64,000 bases of DNA from an uncultured Eubacteriales bacterium. GTDB taxonomy: Bacteria; Bacillota; Clostridia; Oscillospirales; CAG-272. Numbering within the stretch: position 1 is the first letter of the stretch; each line of letters begins with the position of its first letter. Made by a program: the position numbers and the translations under genes. Location: assembly GCA_934393265.1 (NCBI GenBank), contig CAKRQL010000005.1:1-64000 (forward strand). The letters are read 5' to 3'. Below the pieces are notes generated by a model. That model was not told the origin of the DNA. It saw only the letters and a list, made by a program, of their open reading frames with translations, and made no database searches. Shown here in pieces: positions 17,356-26,695 of the stretch.

Positions 17356-20340
17356 ATGGCTCAGGGAACGACGAAGATAACACAGATTTCAAAGGACTTT
17401 GAGATGAAGTCAAAGGATGTCCTTGACGCTCTGCGCGAGATGGGTATAGATAAGAAGAGCGGCGGCTCGCTCGAGGCGGGTGAGCTCGAGATCTTCATAA
17501 ACAGGCTCACGACGTCAAAGCAGATAGGCGATCTTGACGGCTATCGCTCAGGAAAGGTCACGATAAAGGTAAAGCGCGAGAAGAAGGCTGCTCCCGCGGA
17601 GGCAAAGGCTCCCGAAAAGGAGGCTGCAAAGGCACCTGTGGAGACAAAGCCCCCCGTGGCTGAAAAGGTCGCAGAACAGGCGGCTGTGCCATCCCCTGCC
17701 CCCGCAAAGGCAGCGGAGACGAAAGCTCCGGCGGCAAATGCACCGACGGCAAACGCAGGCAGAAGCGACGCGCAGAGAGAGGGGGCAAGACCCTCGGCAG
17801 GACAGACTCAGAGACCCGCGCCGCAGGGACAGCCCGCGCGCGACGGCAGACGCGACCAGAACGGCAGACCCGCCGACAACAGGCAAGCAGACCGCAGACC
17901 GCAGGGCGGCTACGGGCAGCAGAACGGCGGAAGCAGGCAGGACGGCAGACCGCGCTTTGACCGCGACAGATATACCGGACGCCCGCAGGAGAACCCGTTT
18001 GCAAAGCGGGCGGAGGGCTACAAAAATCCGAACGCCCCGAAGCCCAAGCCCTGGCAGCTGCAGACGCCGAAGCCGGCGGCAAAGCCCGAGGCACAGAAGC
18101 CCGCGACCCCGGCACAGCCCGCAAAGCCGCAGGCACAGCAGGAGCTCCCGGCACAGCGCGCGGCACTCGAGCGCGCAAAAGCGGCGGCGGAAAAGGCGGC
18201 GGCAATGCAGAAGCGGCTCGCCGACGCGCAGGCGGCACAGAAGCCCGCTGAAAAGAAGGAAGAAAAGAAAGCACAGCGTCAGAGCATGCGCACTATTACC
18301 CCGTCGGTCAACCCGACGGCAAAGGGCGGAGTCAACATAGGCGGAGAGTCCACCGAGGTAAAGGCGAAAACCCGTGTCGTGGACATGAGAACCTCGGACG
18401 TCAACCTCTCTAAATACGATGACCGCTTTAACGAGCAGTACCTCGCGATAGCGCGCGGCACCGACGGCAAGGCGGCAAAGCAGAAGCTGAAAAAGCAGGA
18501 CAACAAGGGACAGTTCCAGAAGAGCGCAAAGGACAAGGAGCGCGCGGCGCAGGAGAAGATAAAGCGACTTGAAGCCGAGAAAGCGAGAAAGAAGCAGCTC
18601 GAGATAACCGTGCCGGACGAGATAACCGTCACGGAGCTTGCGTCAAGGCTCAAAAAGACCTCAGCCGAGGTTATAAAGAAGCTCATGCTTATGGGCGAGA
18701 TGAAGGGCGTCAACGACGTTGTCGATTATGCTACGGCAGAGCTTGTTGCCGATGCGTTCGGCGCGAAGGTGACAAAGGAGGTCGTCGTCACAATTGAGGA
18801 AAAGCTCTTCACCGAGGCGGAGGACAACGAGGAGGACCTTGTCGAGCGCGCACCCGTCGTATGCGTCATGGGACACGTCGACCACGGTAAGACCTCGATA
18901 CTTGACGCTATACGGCACACGAACGTGACGCGCGGCGAGGCGGGCGGAATTACGCAGGCTATCGGCGCGTACCGCGTCAAGGTCAACGGCAAGGATATAA
19001 CCTTCCTCGACACCCCGGGACACGAGGCATTCACAGCCATGCGTATGAGAGGCGCGAAGTCCACGGATATAGCAATTCTCGTCGTAGCCGCAGACGACGG
19101 CGTCATGCCCCAGACGATAGAGGCGATAAACCACGCAAAGGCGGCGGGAATAGACATAATAGTCGCCATCAACAAGATGGATAAGCCGCACGCGAACCCC
19201 GATAACGTAATGAATCAGCTCACCCAGTACGATATAGTCCCCGAGGCATGGGGAGGCGACGCGATATGCGTCCCCGTCTCTGCCATAACCGGTCAGGGCA
19301 TTAAAGAGCTGCTCGAGAGCGTGCTTCTTGTCGCAGAGGTCAAGGAGCTCCGCGCCAATCCGAAAAAGCGCGCGAAGGGCATTGTCATTGAGTCGAAGCT
19401 CGATCGCGGAAGAGGTCCGGTCGCTACCGTGCTTGTACAGAACGGTACCCTGCACCAGGGCGACTATGTGATAGTCGGAAACGCTGTCGGTCGTGTGCGC
19501 GCCATGGTTGACGACAACGGAAGAACCATAAAGAGCGCGGGTCCGTCCGTTCCCGTTGAGATAATCGGTCTTGACGATGTCCCGCAGGCGGGCGACGAGA
19601 TGAACGCCGTCGAGGATGAGAGAATGGCAAAGAGCCTCGCCGATCAGCGCCGCGAAAAGCAGCGCGCGGATATTCTCGCCGCGAATGCGAGAGTCAATCT
19701 CGACGAGCTGTTCAGCCAGATAAGCGAGGGTGTAAAGACGCTCAATATAATTGTCAAGGCTGATGTCGCGGGCTCTGCCGAGGCGGTCAAGGCGTCGCTC
19801 CTCAAGCTCTCCGGAGACGAGGTCAAGATCAACGTGATACACTCCGCCGTCGGCGGAATAACCGAGTCGGACGTTATGCTTGCCACCGCTTCAAACGCGG
19901 TTATAGTCGGCTTCAACGTCCGCCCGGACAAGAACGCCCTCGACTCTGCGGAGCGCAACGGCGTCGACATAAGAACCCACAGAATAATCTATGAAATAAT
20001 AGACGAGATTTCCGCCGCAATGAAGGGCATGCTCGATCCCACCTATCGCGAGGTGCTCCTCGGACATGCGGATGTCCGCCAGACAATCCATGTACCGAAC
20101 GTCGGCACGATTGCCGGATGCTATATCCAGGACGGCAAGATAACCCGCCAGTCGCTGATACGCATAATCCGCGACGGTGTCGTTATCTCCGAGGATAAGG
20201 TCTCCTCGCTCAAGCGCTTCAAGGACGACGCGCGCGAGGTCGCTACCGGATTTGAGTGCGGCGTCGGGCTCGAGAAGTTCAACGACATAAAGGTAGGCGA
20301 TATTCTCGAGGCTTATATCATGGAGGAGGTCGCCCGCTGA
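17356..20340 (+). CDS. infB: Translation initiation factor IF-2
   Basis: 994 residues, long for the family because of a large low-complexity N-terminal region (about 70-330, rich in Ala, Lys, Pro, Gln and Gly/Arg) between the first IF2_N domain (about 3-55) and the second (about 415-460). The GTPase domain carries GHVDHGKTS (near 506), DTPGHEA and NKMD. Domains II-IV follow to the end. The ATG at 17356 has AAAGGAA at good spacing; a GTG two codons earlier overlaps the ylxQ stop. rbfA and truB, which often follow, are absent, and a terminator comes directly after. Confidence 0.96.
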   Translation: MAQGTTKITQISKDFEMKSKDVLDALREMGIDKKSGGSLEAGELEIFINRLTTSKQIGDLDGYRSGKVTIKVKREKKAAPAEAKAPEKEAAKAPVETKPPVAEKVAEQAAVPSPAPAKAAETKAPAANAPTANAGRSDAQREGARPSAGQTQRPAPQGQPARDGRRDQNGRPADNRQADRRPQGGYGQQNGGSRQDGRPRFDRDRYTGRPQENPFAKRAEGYKNPNAPKPKPWQLQTPKPAAKPEAQKPATPAQPAKPQAQQELPAQRAALERAKAAAEKAAAMQKRLADAQAAQKPAEKKEEKKAQRQSMRTITPSVNPTAKGGVNIGGESTEVKAKTRVVDMRTSDVNLSKYDDRFNEQYLAIARGTDGKAAKQKLKKQDNKGQFQKSAKDKERAAQEKIKRLEAEKARKKQLEITVPDEITVTELASRLKKTSAEVIKKLMLMGEMKGVNDVVDYATAELVADAFGAKVTKEVVVTIEEKLFTEAEDNEEDLVERAPVVCVMGHVDHGKTSILDAIRHTNVTRGEAGGITQAIGAYRVKVNGKDITFLDTPGHEAFTAMRMRGAKSTDIAILVVAADDGVMPQTIEAINHAKAAGIDIIVAINKMDKPHANPDNVMNQLTQYDIVPEAWGGDAICVPVSAITGQGIKELLESVLLVAEVKELRANPKKRAKGIVIESKLDRGRGPVATVLVQNGTLHQGDYVIVGNAVGRVRAMVDDNGRTIKSAGPSVPVEIIGLDDVPQAGDEMNAVEDERMAKSLADQRREKQRADILAANARVNLDELFSQISEGVKTLNIIVKADVAGSAEAVKASLLKLSGDEVKINVIHSAVGGITESDVMLATASNAVIVGFNVRPDKNALDSAERNGVDIRTHRIIYEIIDEISAAMKGMLDPTYREVLLGHADVRQTIHVPNVGTIAGCYIQDGKITRQSLIRIIRDGVVISEDKVSSLKRFKDDAREVATGFECGVGLEKFNDIKVGDILEAYIMEEVAR

Positions 20341-20407
20341 TGCAGAGGCGACGCACGGCGGAGCATGGGGCGCCCCTTGCTCCGCCAAACGGAAAAGCTA
20401 TAAATCA

Positions 20408-20452
20408 ACCCCGGATATGCAAATATTTGTTTGCATATCCGGGGTATTTTTC
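20408..20452 (+). terminator. Strong terminator after infB
   Basis: A 16-base stem (ACCCCGGATATGCAAA / TTTGCATATCCGGGGT) with a 6-base loop, followed by ATTTTTCGTTGTTTT. It sits between convergent infB and the OGG-like gene. Confidence 0.93.
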
Positions 20453-20466
20453 GTTGTTTTGAGGTT

Positions 20467-21462
20467 TCAGGTTTTTTCCCTTTCGAGGTTTCTGATATAG
20501 TGGAATATGTACTGCTGGGCGACGCCGGCGTACGGTCCGAGGGTGTGCGGGTCGAGGTGACCGCCGAAGTATTCGTCTATCGCGCGCTTCATCCATACAT
20601 CTATCGGAAATGCGTCATAGTTCCCCATTCCGAAAAGAGCGACACAGGAGGCGACCTTATCGCCGACGCCCTTTATCCTTTTGAGCTCGGTCAGGGTGGT
20701 CTCATACGACCCGGCGGCGGCTATCCCTGCGAGGTTGCACTCTCCGGACGCGACCCTTTTCGCCGCGTCAAGAAGATAGGCATAGCGAAAGCCGGTGTGC
20801 GCGGGCTCCATAAGCTCCGGCGACGCGACAATCTGCTCTGCCGTCGGGAATGTATAGCATATTCCGCAGGCACGGCAGGCGGTGTCCCCCTGCTCTGCCC
20901 CGCATTTTACAGGGTCGTTTTCCGTACACGGGGTGGCACATTGTGCCGCGCAGTCCCTGCCGAGAGGACATGAGCCGCCGGGGATGGCGACGCGCCGCCC
21001 ATATGTGGCGGAGAGCATACGGATTATTTTCCTTATCCTCGGTATATTGTTGTTCTGGGAGATTATGAATGAGAAGAGTGCCTCCCACGGCTCCTGCCGG
21101 AGGATGGCTATCCCCCGCGCCTCATCCGCCGCGCGGCGGAGCCACGCGGAGTCGGTATGCTCTATGACATTTTTGCGTATCGCCTCAAAGTCAACGTCAA
21201 GGGCGAAATAATCGGTCAGTGCCGCCCTTATTTCCGGCGTGTCCTCCATGAAGAACAGAAGCTCGCCCCTCTCGCGCTGTCCAACGTCGAAGATTTTCCC
21301 GCGCACGACGGTCACGTATTCGCAGAGCCCCTCCGTGCCCGGCAGCCGCTCATACCGGAAGCACTGCCCGCACTCCATTGTGTCTCTGAGGTCGTACTCC
21401 CCTATCCCGCGGGCGGCGAGGGCGCGGCGACCCGAGAAATTTATATTTTCAAAAGTCAACAT
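20467..21462 (-). CDS. 8-oxoguanine DNA glycosylase, OGG1 type, with cysteine-rich insert
   Basis: 331 residues, an HhH-GPD base-excision repair glycosylase/lyase. The family marks are SQNNNIPRI (about 135-143), the helix-hairpin-helix GVGDKVASC with catalytic Lys269, and PIDVWMKR with catalytic Asp288. Such enzymes remove 8-oxoguanine and nick the strand. Between the conserved SATYG (151-155) and FPTAEQI (205-211) lies an insert with eight cysteines at 165, 171, 175, 179, 187, 196, 199 and 202, which suggests a bound Zn or Fe-S cluster. The usual clostridial protein has only a short link here, as far as I recall. The gene is convergent with infB and single. Confidence 0.88.
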   Translation of the reverse strand: MLTFENINFSGRRALAARGIGEYDLRDTMECGQCFRYERLPGTEGLCEYVTVVRGKIFDVGQRERGELLFFMEDTPEIRAALTDYFALDVDFEAIRKNVIEHTDSAWLRRAADEARGIAILRQEPWEALFSFIISQNNNIPRIRKIIRMLSATYGRRVAIPGGSCPLGRDCAAQCATPCTENDPVKCGAEQGDTACRACGICYTFPTAEQIVASPELMEPAHTGFRYAYLLDAAKRVASGECNLAGIAAAGSYETTLTELKRIKGVGDKVASCVALFGMGNYDAFPIDVWMKRAIDEYFGGHLDPHTLGPYAGVAQQYIFHYIRNLEREKT

Positions 21463-21476
21463 TTTCCCGATACCCC

Positions 21477-21505
21477 TTGAAAAAAGAAAGATTGTGTTGT
21501 ATAAT
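21477..21505 (+). promoter_or_regulatory. Promoter for the DUF6062/ATPase genes
   Basis: TTGAAA, 17 bases, TATAAT. It is oriented toward the gene at 21603 and lies just outside the start of the opposite OGG-like gene. Confidence 0.75.
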
Positions 21506-21602
21506 GTAGTTTGTTAACTATACTCTGAAATCGCGCATATTTATTTTAGCACACTTCGACACATTTTGCAAGCAAAACAGAAAATTACGATGCGGAGAAC
21601 AC

Positions 21603-22325
21603 ATGGAGCAGATTTACACAATTCCCGTCAACGAGGCGTTTGACAGGTCGGCGGAAAATCCCGCCGCGGGCTGTCCCTTCTGCGCGCTCTACCGGAAGCT
21701 CGAGGAGGACGAGGTCGACATAATACTCGGCGCGTCTATGATGGAGCCGGACATAAGAATTAAGACGAACGAGCAGGGCTTCTGCCGGACGCACTACTCG
21801 CTCATGCTGCGAAAAAAGCGCAAGCTCGGCATGGCTCTGATACTCGAGAGCCATCTCGCACTCGTGCGGCGGTCGCTGAACGGCGACGGCGCGCTCCCCG
21901 GCGGGAGGGCGTCAAAGGCACTCACGTCGCTTGATACGCTTGAAAATTCATGCTACATATGCTCGCGGATAGACAAAAATTTTGAAGCCATGATGCGCAC
22001 GGCGGTCTATCTCTGGGAGAGCGACCCGGATTTTCCGAAAAAATTCGCGGCACAGCCCTTTTTCTGCCTCCCCCACTACCGGAGGATGACGGCTTATGCG
22101 CAGAAAAAGATGAGCAAAAAGCTGTTCCGCGATTTCTACGATGCGGCGCACGGTATCGAAGAAAAATATATCGACACACTGACAAACGACGTTTCATGGT
22201 TCGCGAAAAAATTCGATTACAGATATGACGAGGAGCCGTGGTACAATTCAAAGGATTCGGTCGAACGGACGGTGAAATTCCTTACATCCGACCCCGTCGG
22301 CGATGAGACAGGAGGGACAAAATGA
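21603..22325 (+). CDS. DUF6062 family cysteine-motif protein
   Basis: 240 residues. It contains CPFCALYRKLEEDEVD (about 24-39), then GFCRTHYSLML (about 60-70), CYICSRI near 118 and FFCLPHYRRM near 157. These CxxC and C-x2-H pairs recur twice, as if two metal-binding halves, possibly Zn. The family is often adjacent to ATP-binding SMC-like genes. Its stop overlaps the next start (ATGA), so it is coupled to the YhaN-like ATPase. No enzymatic function is known to me. Confidence 0.75.
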   Translation: MEQIYTIPVNEAFDRSAENPAAGCPFCALYRKLEEDEVDIILGASMMEPDIRIKTNEQGFCRTHYSLMLRKKRKLGMALILESHLALVRRSLNGDGALPGGRASKALTSLDTLENSCYICSRIDKNFEAMMRTAVYLWESDPDFPKKFAAQPFFCLPHYRRMTAYAQKKMSKKLFRDFYDAAHGIEEKYIDTLTNDVSWFAKKFDYRYDEEPWYNSKDSVERTVKFLTSDPVGDETGGTK

Positions 22326-24652
22326 TAATCGAGAAAATAATCATCAACAGCTTCGGACAGCTCCGCGATACGACGCTTGAGTTCGCGGACGGTATCAATG
22401 TCATCGAGGGACAGAACGAGGCGGGAAAAAGCACGATAGCCGCCTTTATAAAGTACATGCTCTACGGCTTCGATGTCGCGGACGGAACGGACGGAGTAAG
22501 CGAGAGGCATAAGCGCATAAACTGGACGACGGGGACGGCGCAGGGCGCGATGTACGTAAAGGTGCGCGGCAAGAGGTATCTCATCAACCGCTCCACCGTC
22601 ATGTCCGAGGGAAACGGACGCCCGACCTATAAAGAGGACTCCTCGATAATCGACCTCGAAACGGGCACCCCTGCCTTCGGAAAGCTCCCGGCAGGAGAAG
22701 TATTCTTCGAGATAGACCGCGAGCTCTTCGAGAACACCGCGTTCGTCGGTCAGATAGGCGAGGTGGGAATTGACGAGGGCTCTGTCCGTCAGTCGATTGA
22801 AAATATACTCTTCTCCGGAAACGAGAAGCTGAACACCGAGCGCGCCATGAACAAGATAGGCGAAAAGCTGCACATTCTCCTCCACGAGAACGGCGCGGGC
22901 GGAACGATATACGACCTCATGACCCGCCTCGGCGAGGCGGAGGAGCAGCTGAAGCGCTCGAGCGAGGACAACAGCCAGATACTCGCCAAGGAAGCGGAGC
23001 TCTACGAGATAAAGAAGCGCAAGGCAACGGCAGAGGAAACGATGGAGCGCCTCATAAGCTTCGACGAGTGCTACAAGAACATAATGGTTATTCAGACCTT
23101 CGACAAGCTCCATGAGCTCGAGCACGAGTGCGAGCTGAAAACCGAAGCCTACAACAAATTCATCGAGGCAAACACCGTCGACGGCTTTGTCCCGACGAAC
23201 CAGTATCTTACCGATCTCGCCGTCGCGAGGGCGAGGGTGAACGACGCCTACCGCGCTGTCTCCGACGCACAGGAGAATTACGCAAACGAAAAAAACGCGA
23301 TAGGAATTACCCGGGAGATAGAAGGCTCAATCGAGCTCGCCGACTCGCTCGGCGGCGAGGAGGAAATCCTCAAGGAGGCGTCGGCGCATCAGAAAAACCG
23401 CATACGCTCTGTCGCCGGGGGAGTCTGCTCCGCGCTCGTCGCGCTCGCTGTCATAGTCTATGAAATAGTCGCGAAGGGAGCACTTGCCGCCCCGCTGCCG
23501 CGTATTGCCTTTGCCCTGCTCGGCACTGCGGGCGGCGTCGGCGCAGTGATACTCTCTCTCCTCTTCGTCAGCAGCTCAAAGCGCCTGACACAGCTCGCCG
23601 ACAGGTTTGACACGCAGACCCTGCGCGACCTGCGCGGAAAGATCGCCGTCATAGCCGAGGCGAGAGCCAAGAGAGACACCATGATAGCCTCCACCCACTC
23701 TGCGCTCGTTGCAGTCGAAAATGCGAAGAGCAGCTATGAGAGTGCGAAAAAGGAGCTCGCCGACACCGTCCTCAAATGGGCGGACGAGAAGCCGGCAAGC
23801 GGGCTCTCCGAGTTTCTCGACCAGCTCGACGAGAGAGTGCGCGCGTTTCTCAAAAAGCGCGACGAGCTGCTCGACGAGAAGAGCAGCCTTGAGATAACCG
23901 TCAAGGAGATACGCAGAACACTCGCCGACAAGAGCGAGGTCGATGTGCGCGCCCTTGTCTCCCCGATGAGAAGAAAGTCTCTCACCGGTGTAAATCACGA
24001 TGAAATAATCAGCGGTATCGCAGATTGCAGAGAGAAGATAGCCGAGCAGGACAGACTTGCATTCAATGTCGAGAACGACCTCGCCGCGCTTAAGCTCCGC
24101 GCGCGCGACCCCGCAGAGATACACGCGAAGATAGGCGCGCTCAAGGCGCAGATCGAGGAGCTGAAGCTCCGTCACAAGTCCTACTACATCGCGCTGCGCG
24201 CGCTGCAGAGCGCATCCGAGAACCTGCGCGCGGAGATCTCCCCGCGCCTCGGCGATTTTGCAACGCGGCTTATGGAGATAATGACCGATAAGAAGTACTC
24301 CGACTTCGGCGTCAGCGCGGGCATGAAGATTTCCTTCACCGCGACGGACGGAGAGCGTCGCCCCGTCGACTTTCTCTCCGGAGGAACGCAGGACATGGCA
24401 TATATCGCCGTGCGCATGGCACTCATCGACATGCTCTGCACGGAGAAGCCGCCGGTCTGCTTTGACGAGAGCTTCGCATACCAGGACAACGTGCGCGCCG
24501 CGGCAATGATGCGTGCGATGAAAAAGCTCGCGGACGACGAGGGTATGCAGAGCTTCATATTCACCTGCCGTCAGCGCGAGGCAAACCTCGCACGGGAGGC
24601 AGACAAGTCGGCAGCCGTGTTCAAGCTCTCAGCCGCAAAGAAGAAAGCCTGA
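22322..24652 (+). CDS. YhaN-like SMC/Rad50-type ATPase with central membrane hairpin
   Basis: 776 residues. An N-terminal ATPase half (NVIEGQNEAGKSTIAAFIKY near 27-46) and C-terminal half (DFLSGGTQDMAYIAV near 681, PVCFDESFAYQ near 711) enclose long coiled coils, as in Rad50/SbcC/YhaN. Two transmembrane helices (about 360-420) interrupt the coiled coil, a feature of the YhaN/AAA_27 group. The protein should therefore be membrane-attached and bind DNA or another substrate. The SbcD/YhaM-like nuclease partner is not next to it. It is coupled to the DUF6062 gene. Confidence 0.82.
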   Translation: MIIEKIIINSFGQLRDTTLEFADGINVIEGQNEAGKSTIAAFIKYMLYGFDVADGTDGVSERHKRINWTTGTAQGAMYVKVRGKRYLINRSTVMSEGNGRPTYKEDSSIIDLETGTPAFGKLPAGEVFFEIDRELFENTAFVGQIGEVGIDEGSVRQSIENILFSGNEKLNTERAMNKIGEKLHILLHENGAGGTIYDLMTRLGEAEEQLKRSSEDNSQILAKEAELYEIKKRKATAEETMERLISFDECYKNIMVIQTFDKLHELEHECELKTEAYNKFIEANTVDGFVPTNQYLTDLAVARARVNDAYRAVSDAQENYANEKNAIGITREIEGSIELADSLGGEEEILKEASAHQKNRIRSVAGGVCSALVALAVIVYEIVAKGALAAPLPRIAFALLGTAGGVGAVILSLLFVSSSKRLTQLADRFDTQTLRDLRGKIAVIAEARAKRDTMIASTHSALVAVENAKSSYESAKKELADTVLKWADEKPASGLSEFLDQLDERVRAFLKKRDELLDEKSSLEITVKEIRRTLADKSEVDVRALVSPMRRKSLTGVNHDEIISGIADCREKIAEQDRLAFNVENDLAALKLRARDPAEIHAKIGALKAQIEELKLRHKSYYIALRALQSASENLRAEISPRLGDFATRLMEIMTDKKYSDFGVSAGMKISFTATDGERRPVDFLSGGTQDMAYIAVRMALIDMLCTEKPPVCFDESFAYQDNVRAAAMMRAMKKLADDEGMQSFIFTCRQREANLAREADKSAAVFKLSAAKKKA

Positions 24653-24687
24653 GCAGCCCCGACCGATAACAAGGAGAAACAGCATCA

Positions 24688-25620
24688 ATGGAAAAAGCAA
24701 AACGGATACTCATTGCCGGCTCCTCCGACATGGACATAACCATGTGCATGGACAAAATGCCCGCCCCCGGCGAGACATCGGTCGGCGGCGAGGGGATATA
24801 TTATACGCCCGGCGGGTTCGGCGCGGGGGCGGCGATAGCCTTCTCCCGCCTCGGAGCGGAGAGCATATTCTGCACGAAGCTCGGCGCGGACGCGCACGGA
24901 CACAAGCTCTATGAATACTACCGCGAATGCGGGCTGAACACAAGTCAGATCTACGCGGACAAGGAGGCAAAGACCGGGGTCAGAGCGATAATGCGCGAGG
25001 CGGACGGGAGCACCCGGCGGGTCATCTTCCGCGGTGCGAACGCAAACTTCCGCCCGGAGAACCTCTCCCCCGCGATTGCCACACAGCCGGACGCTCTCTA
25101 CACCTGTCTTGAAATTCCCTTTGAGACCGTGCGCGCCGCGGCAGCGGAGGCGAGCGGGCGCGGAATCCCCGTCGTAATCGACGCGGCACCGGCTACAAAG
25201 GAGATGGACCTCTCCACCCTCTCGGGAGTCGAGATATTCTCCCCGAACGAGACCGAGGCGGAGATACTCACCGGAATACGCCCTGCGGGGGCTGAGTCCT
25301 GCCTGCGGGCGGCACTCGCACTCTCGAGAATAGTAAAATGCAGATATGTCGTCATAAAGCTCGGTGCGCGCGGCTCGTACATCTACGACCGCAAGCACTA
25401 TATGCTGATAGCCCCGGCAAGACCGGATAAGACCGTCGACACAGACGGTGTCGGTGACGCCTTTACCGCGGCACTCACCCTCGAATATCTGCGCACGGGT
25501 GACATAAAAACCGCGGCTGTCTATGCCTCTGCCGCCGCCGCTGTCACAATTTCCCGCGCGGGTGCCATTGAGAGCCTGCCGACCGACGACGAGGTGCGCG
25601 CATATCTTGCAAAGCACTGA
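24688..25620 (+). CDS. PfkB/ribokinase-family sugar kinase
   Basis: 310 residues. The N-terminal PfkB pattern (GGFGAGAAIAFSRLGAESIF, about 47-66) and the C-terminal catalytic DTDGVGDAFTAAL (about 251-263, Asp base in GVGD) identify a ribokinase-fold kinase that phosphorylates a sugar or nucleoside from ATP. Ribokinase is the best single guess. SD AAGGAG is at 24671. Its last bases are duplicated just downstream (see 25599-25674). Confidence 0.85.
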   Translation: MEKAKRILIAGSSDMDITMCMDKMPAPGETSVGGEGIYYTPGGFGAGAAIAFSRLGAESIFCTKLGADAHGHKLYEYYRECGLNTSQIYADKEAKTGVRAIMREADGSTRRVIFRGANANFRPENLSPAIATQPDALYTCLEIPFETVRAAAAEASGRGIPVVIDAAPATKEMDLSTLSGVEIFSPNETEAEILTGIRPAGAESCLRAALALSRIVKCRYVVIKLGARGSYIYDRKHYMLIAPARPDKTVDTDGVGDAFTAALTLEYLRTGDIKTAAVYASAAAAVTISRAGAIESLPTDDEVRAYLAKH

Positions 25621-25674
25621 CACGCACATTTTTGAAAGGTGCCGACACGCATATCTTTGCAAAGCACTGACACG
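25599..25674 (+). repeat. Short duplication of the PfkB gene 3-prime end
   Basis: The last bases of the kinase gene plus five more (CGCATATCTTGCAAAGCACTGACACG, 25599-25624) recur at 25648-25674 with one extra T. The second copy lies outside the gene and carries the recurrent ACACGGGTAT motif at its end. Confidence 0.75.
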
Positions 25675-25679
25675 GGTAT
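25670..25679 (+). repeat. Recurrent intergenic motif, copy 2 (ACACGGGTAT)
   Basis: Starts at the A of the duplicated stop codon region downstream of the PfkB kinase gene and continues as ATAC. Confidence 0.6.
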
Positions 25680-25730
25680 ATACATAGCCCGGTAAAAACG
25701 ACACAAACCAAAAACCGAAAGGAGCCGCAA

Positions 25731-26693
25731 ATGAGCTACCGCAAGGAGGACTTCTTTTTCCCGTCGAGCGACGGAAAGCACAATATACATGCGGAGGAAT
25801 ACATTCCCGAGGGGGAGATACGCGCCGTCGTACAGCTCTCACACGGAATGATAGACTACGTCTCAAGATATGAGGGTATAGCCGAAAGACTTACGAAATA
25901 CGGCTATGTATTCGCCGGAAACGACCACCTCGGACACGGGGGGAGCGCGGGAGGGCGCGACGAGCTCGGATTCTTTGCCGATGGGGGCGGCGCGGACTTT
26001 GTAATCCGCGACGTAAAGCGGATGAACGAAATTCTCCGCGAGAAGTACCCGGGACTCCCGCTCTTTGTGATAGGACACAGCATGGGCTCATTTATCGCGC
26101 GCTGCTTTATCGCGAGGTACCCCGACGCGGCAGACGCGCTCATTATCCACGGGACAGGCGGCACAAACCCGCTCCTCCCGTTCGGAAAATTCATAACCGC
26201 CGTGACCGAGCTCTTCCGCGGCGGACACCATCGCTCAAAGCTTCTGAACTCGCTTGCATTCGGCGCATACAACAAGCGCTTTGACCCCGAGGAGGGCGAG
26301 AACGCATGGCTGACGCGGGACGGCGCAAGAGTAGCCGGAAGAGGCGACGACCCGTATACGAGCTACTGCTTTACGGTGTCCGCATACCGTGACCTGTTCC
26401 GCTTTGTCGGCATGTCAAACTGCAAAAGGTGGTACAGGGACTATCCGAAGTCGCTCCCGACGCTGATTATCAGCGGCGACATGGACCCGGTCGGAAACTA
26501 CGGCAAGGGTCCGGAGGAGGTCTATAACAGGCTCCTGAAAGCCGGTTGCACCGACGTTTCATTAAAGCTCTACCCCGGCGCGCGGCACGAGCTCTTCAAC
26601 GAGACGAACCGTGAGGAGGTCTTTGACGACATTCAGTCCTTTCTTGACAGAGTGTATGACGAGATAAGACCCGCGGAGAACGGAAACGGCTGA
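25731..26693 (+). CDS. Alpha/beta hydrolase, monoacylglycerol lipase-like
   Basis: 320 residues with the serine hydrolase fold. The oxyanion segment VVQLSHGMIDYVSRYEG is near residue 34, the nucleophile elbow GHSMGS near 117, the acid Asp in ISGDMDPVG near 247 and the base His in GARHELFNE near 283. The cap and HGMxExxxRY-like start point to the lysophospholipase/monoglyceride lipase group. No signal peptide, so cytosolic. AAAGGAG precedes the ATG. Confidence 0.85.
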   Translation: MSYRKEDFFFPSSDGKHNIHAEEYIPEGEIRAVVQLSHGMIDYVSRYEGIAERLTKYGYVFAGNDHLGHGGSAGGRDELGFFADGGGADFVIRDVKRMNEILREKYPGLPLFVIGHSMGSFIARCFIARYPDAADALIIHGTGGTNPLLPFGKFITAVTELFRGGHHRSKLLNSLAFGAYNKRFDPEEGENAWLTRDGARVAGRGDDPYTSYCFTVSAYRDLFRFVGMSNCKRWYRDYPKSLPTLIISGDMDPVGNYGKGPEEVYNRLLKAGCTDVSLKLYPGARHELFNETNREEVFDDIQSFLDRVYDEIRPAENGNG

Positions 26694-26695
26694 AA

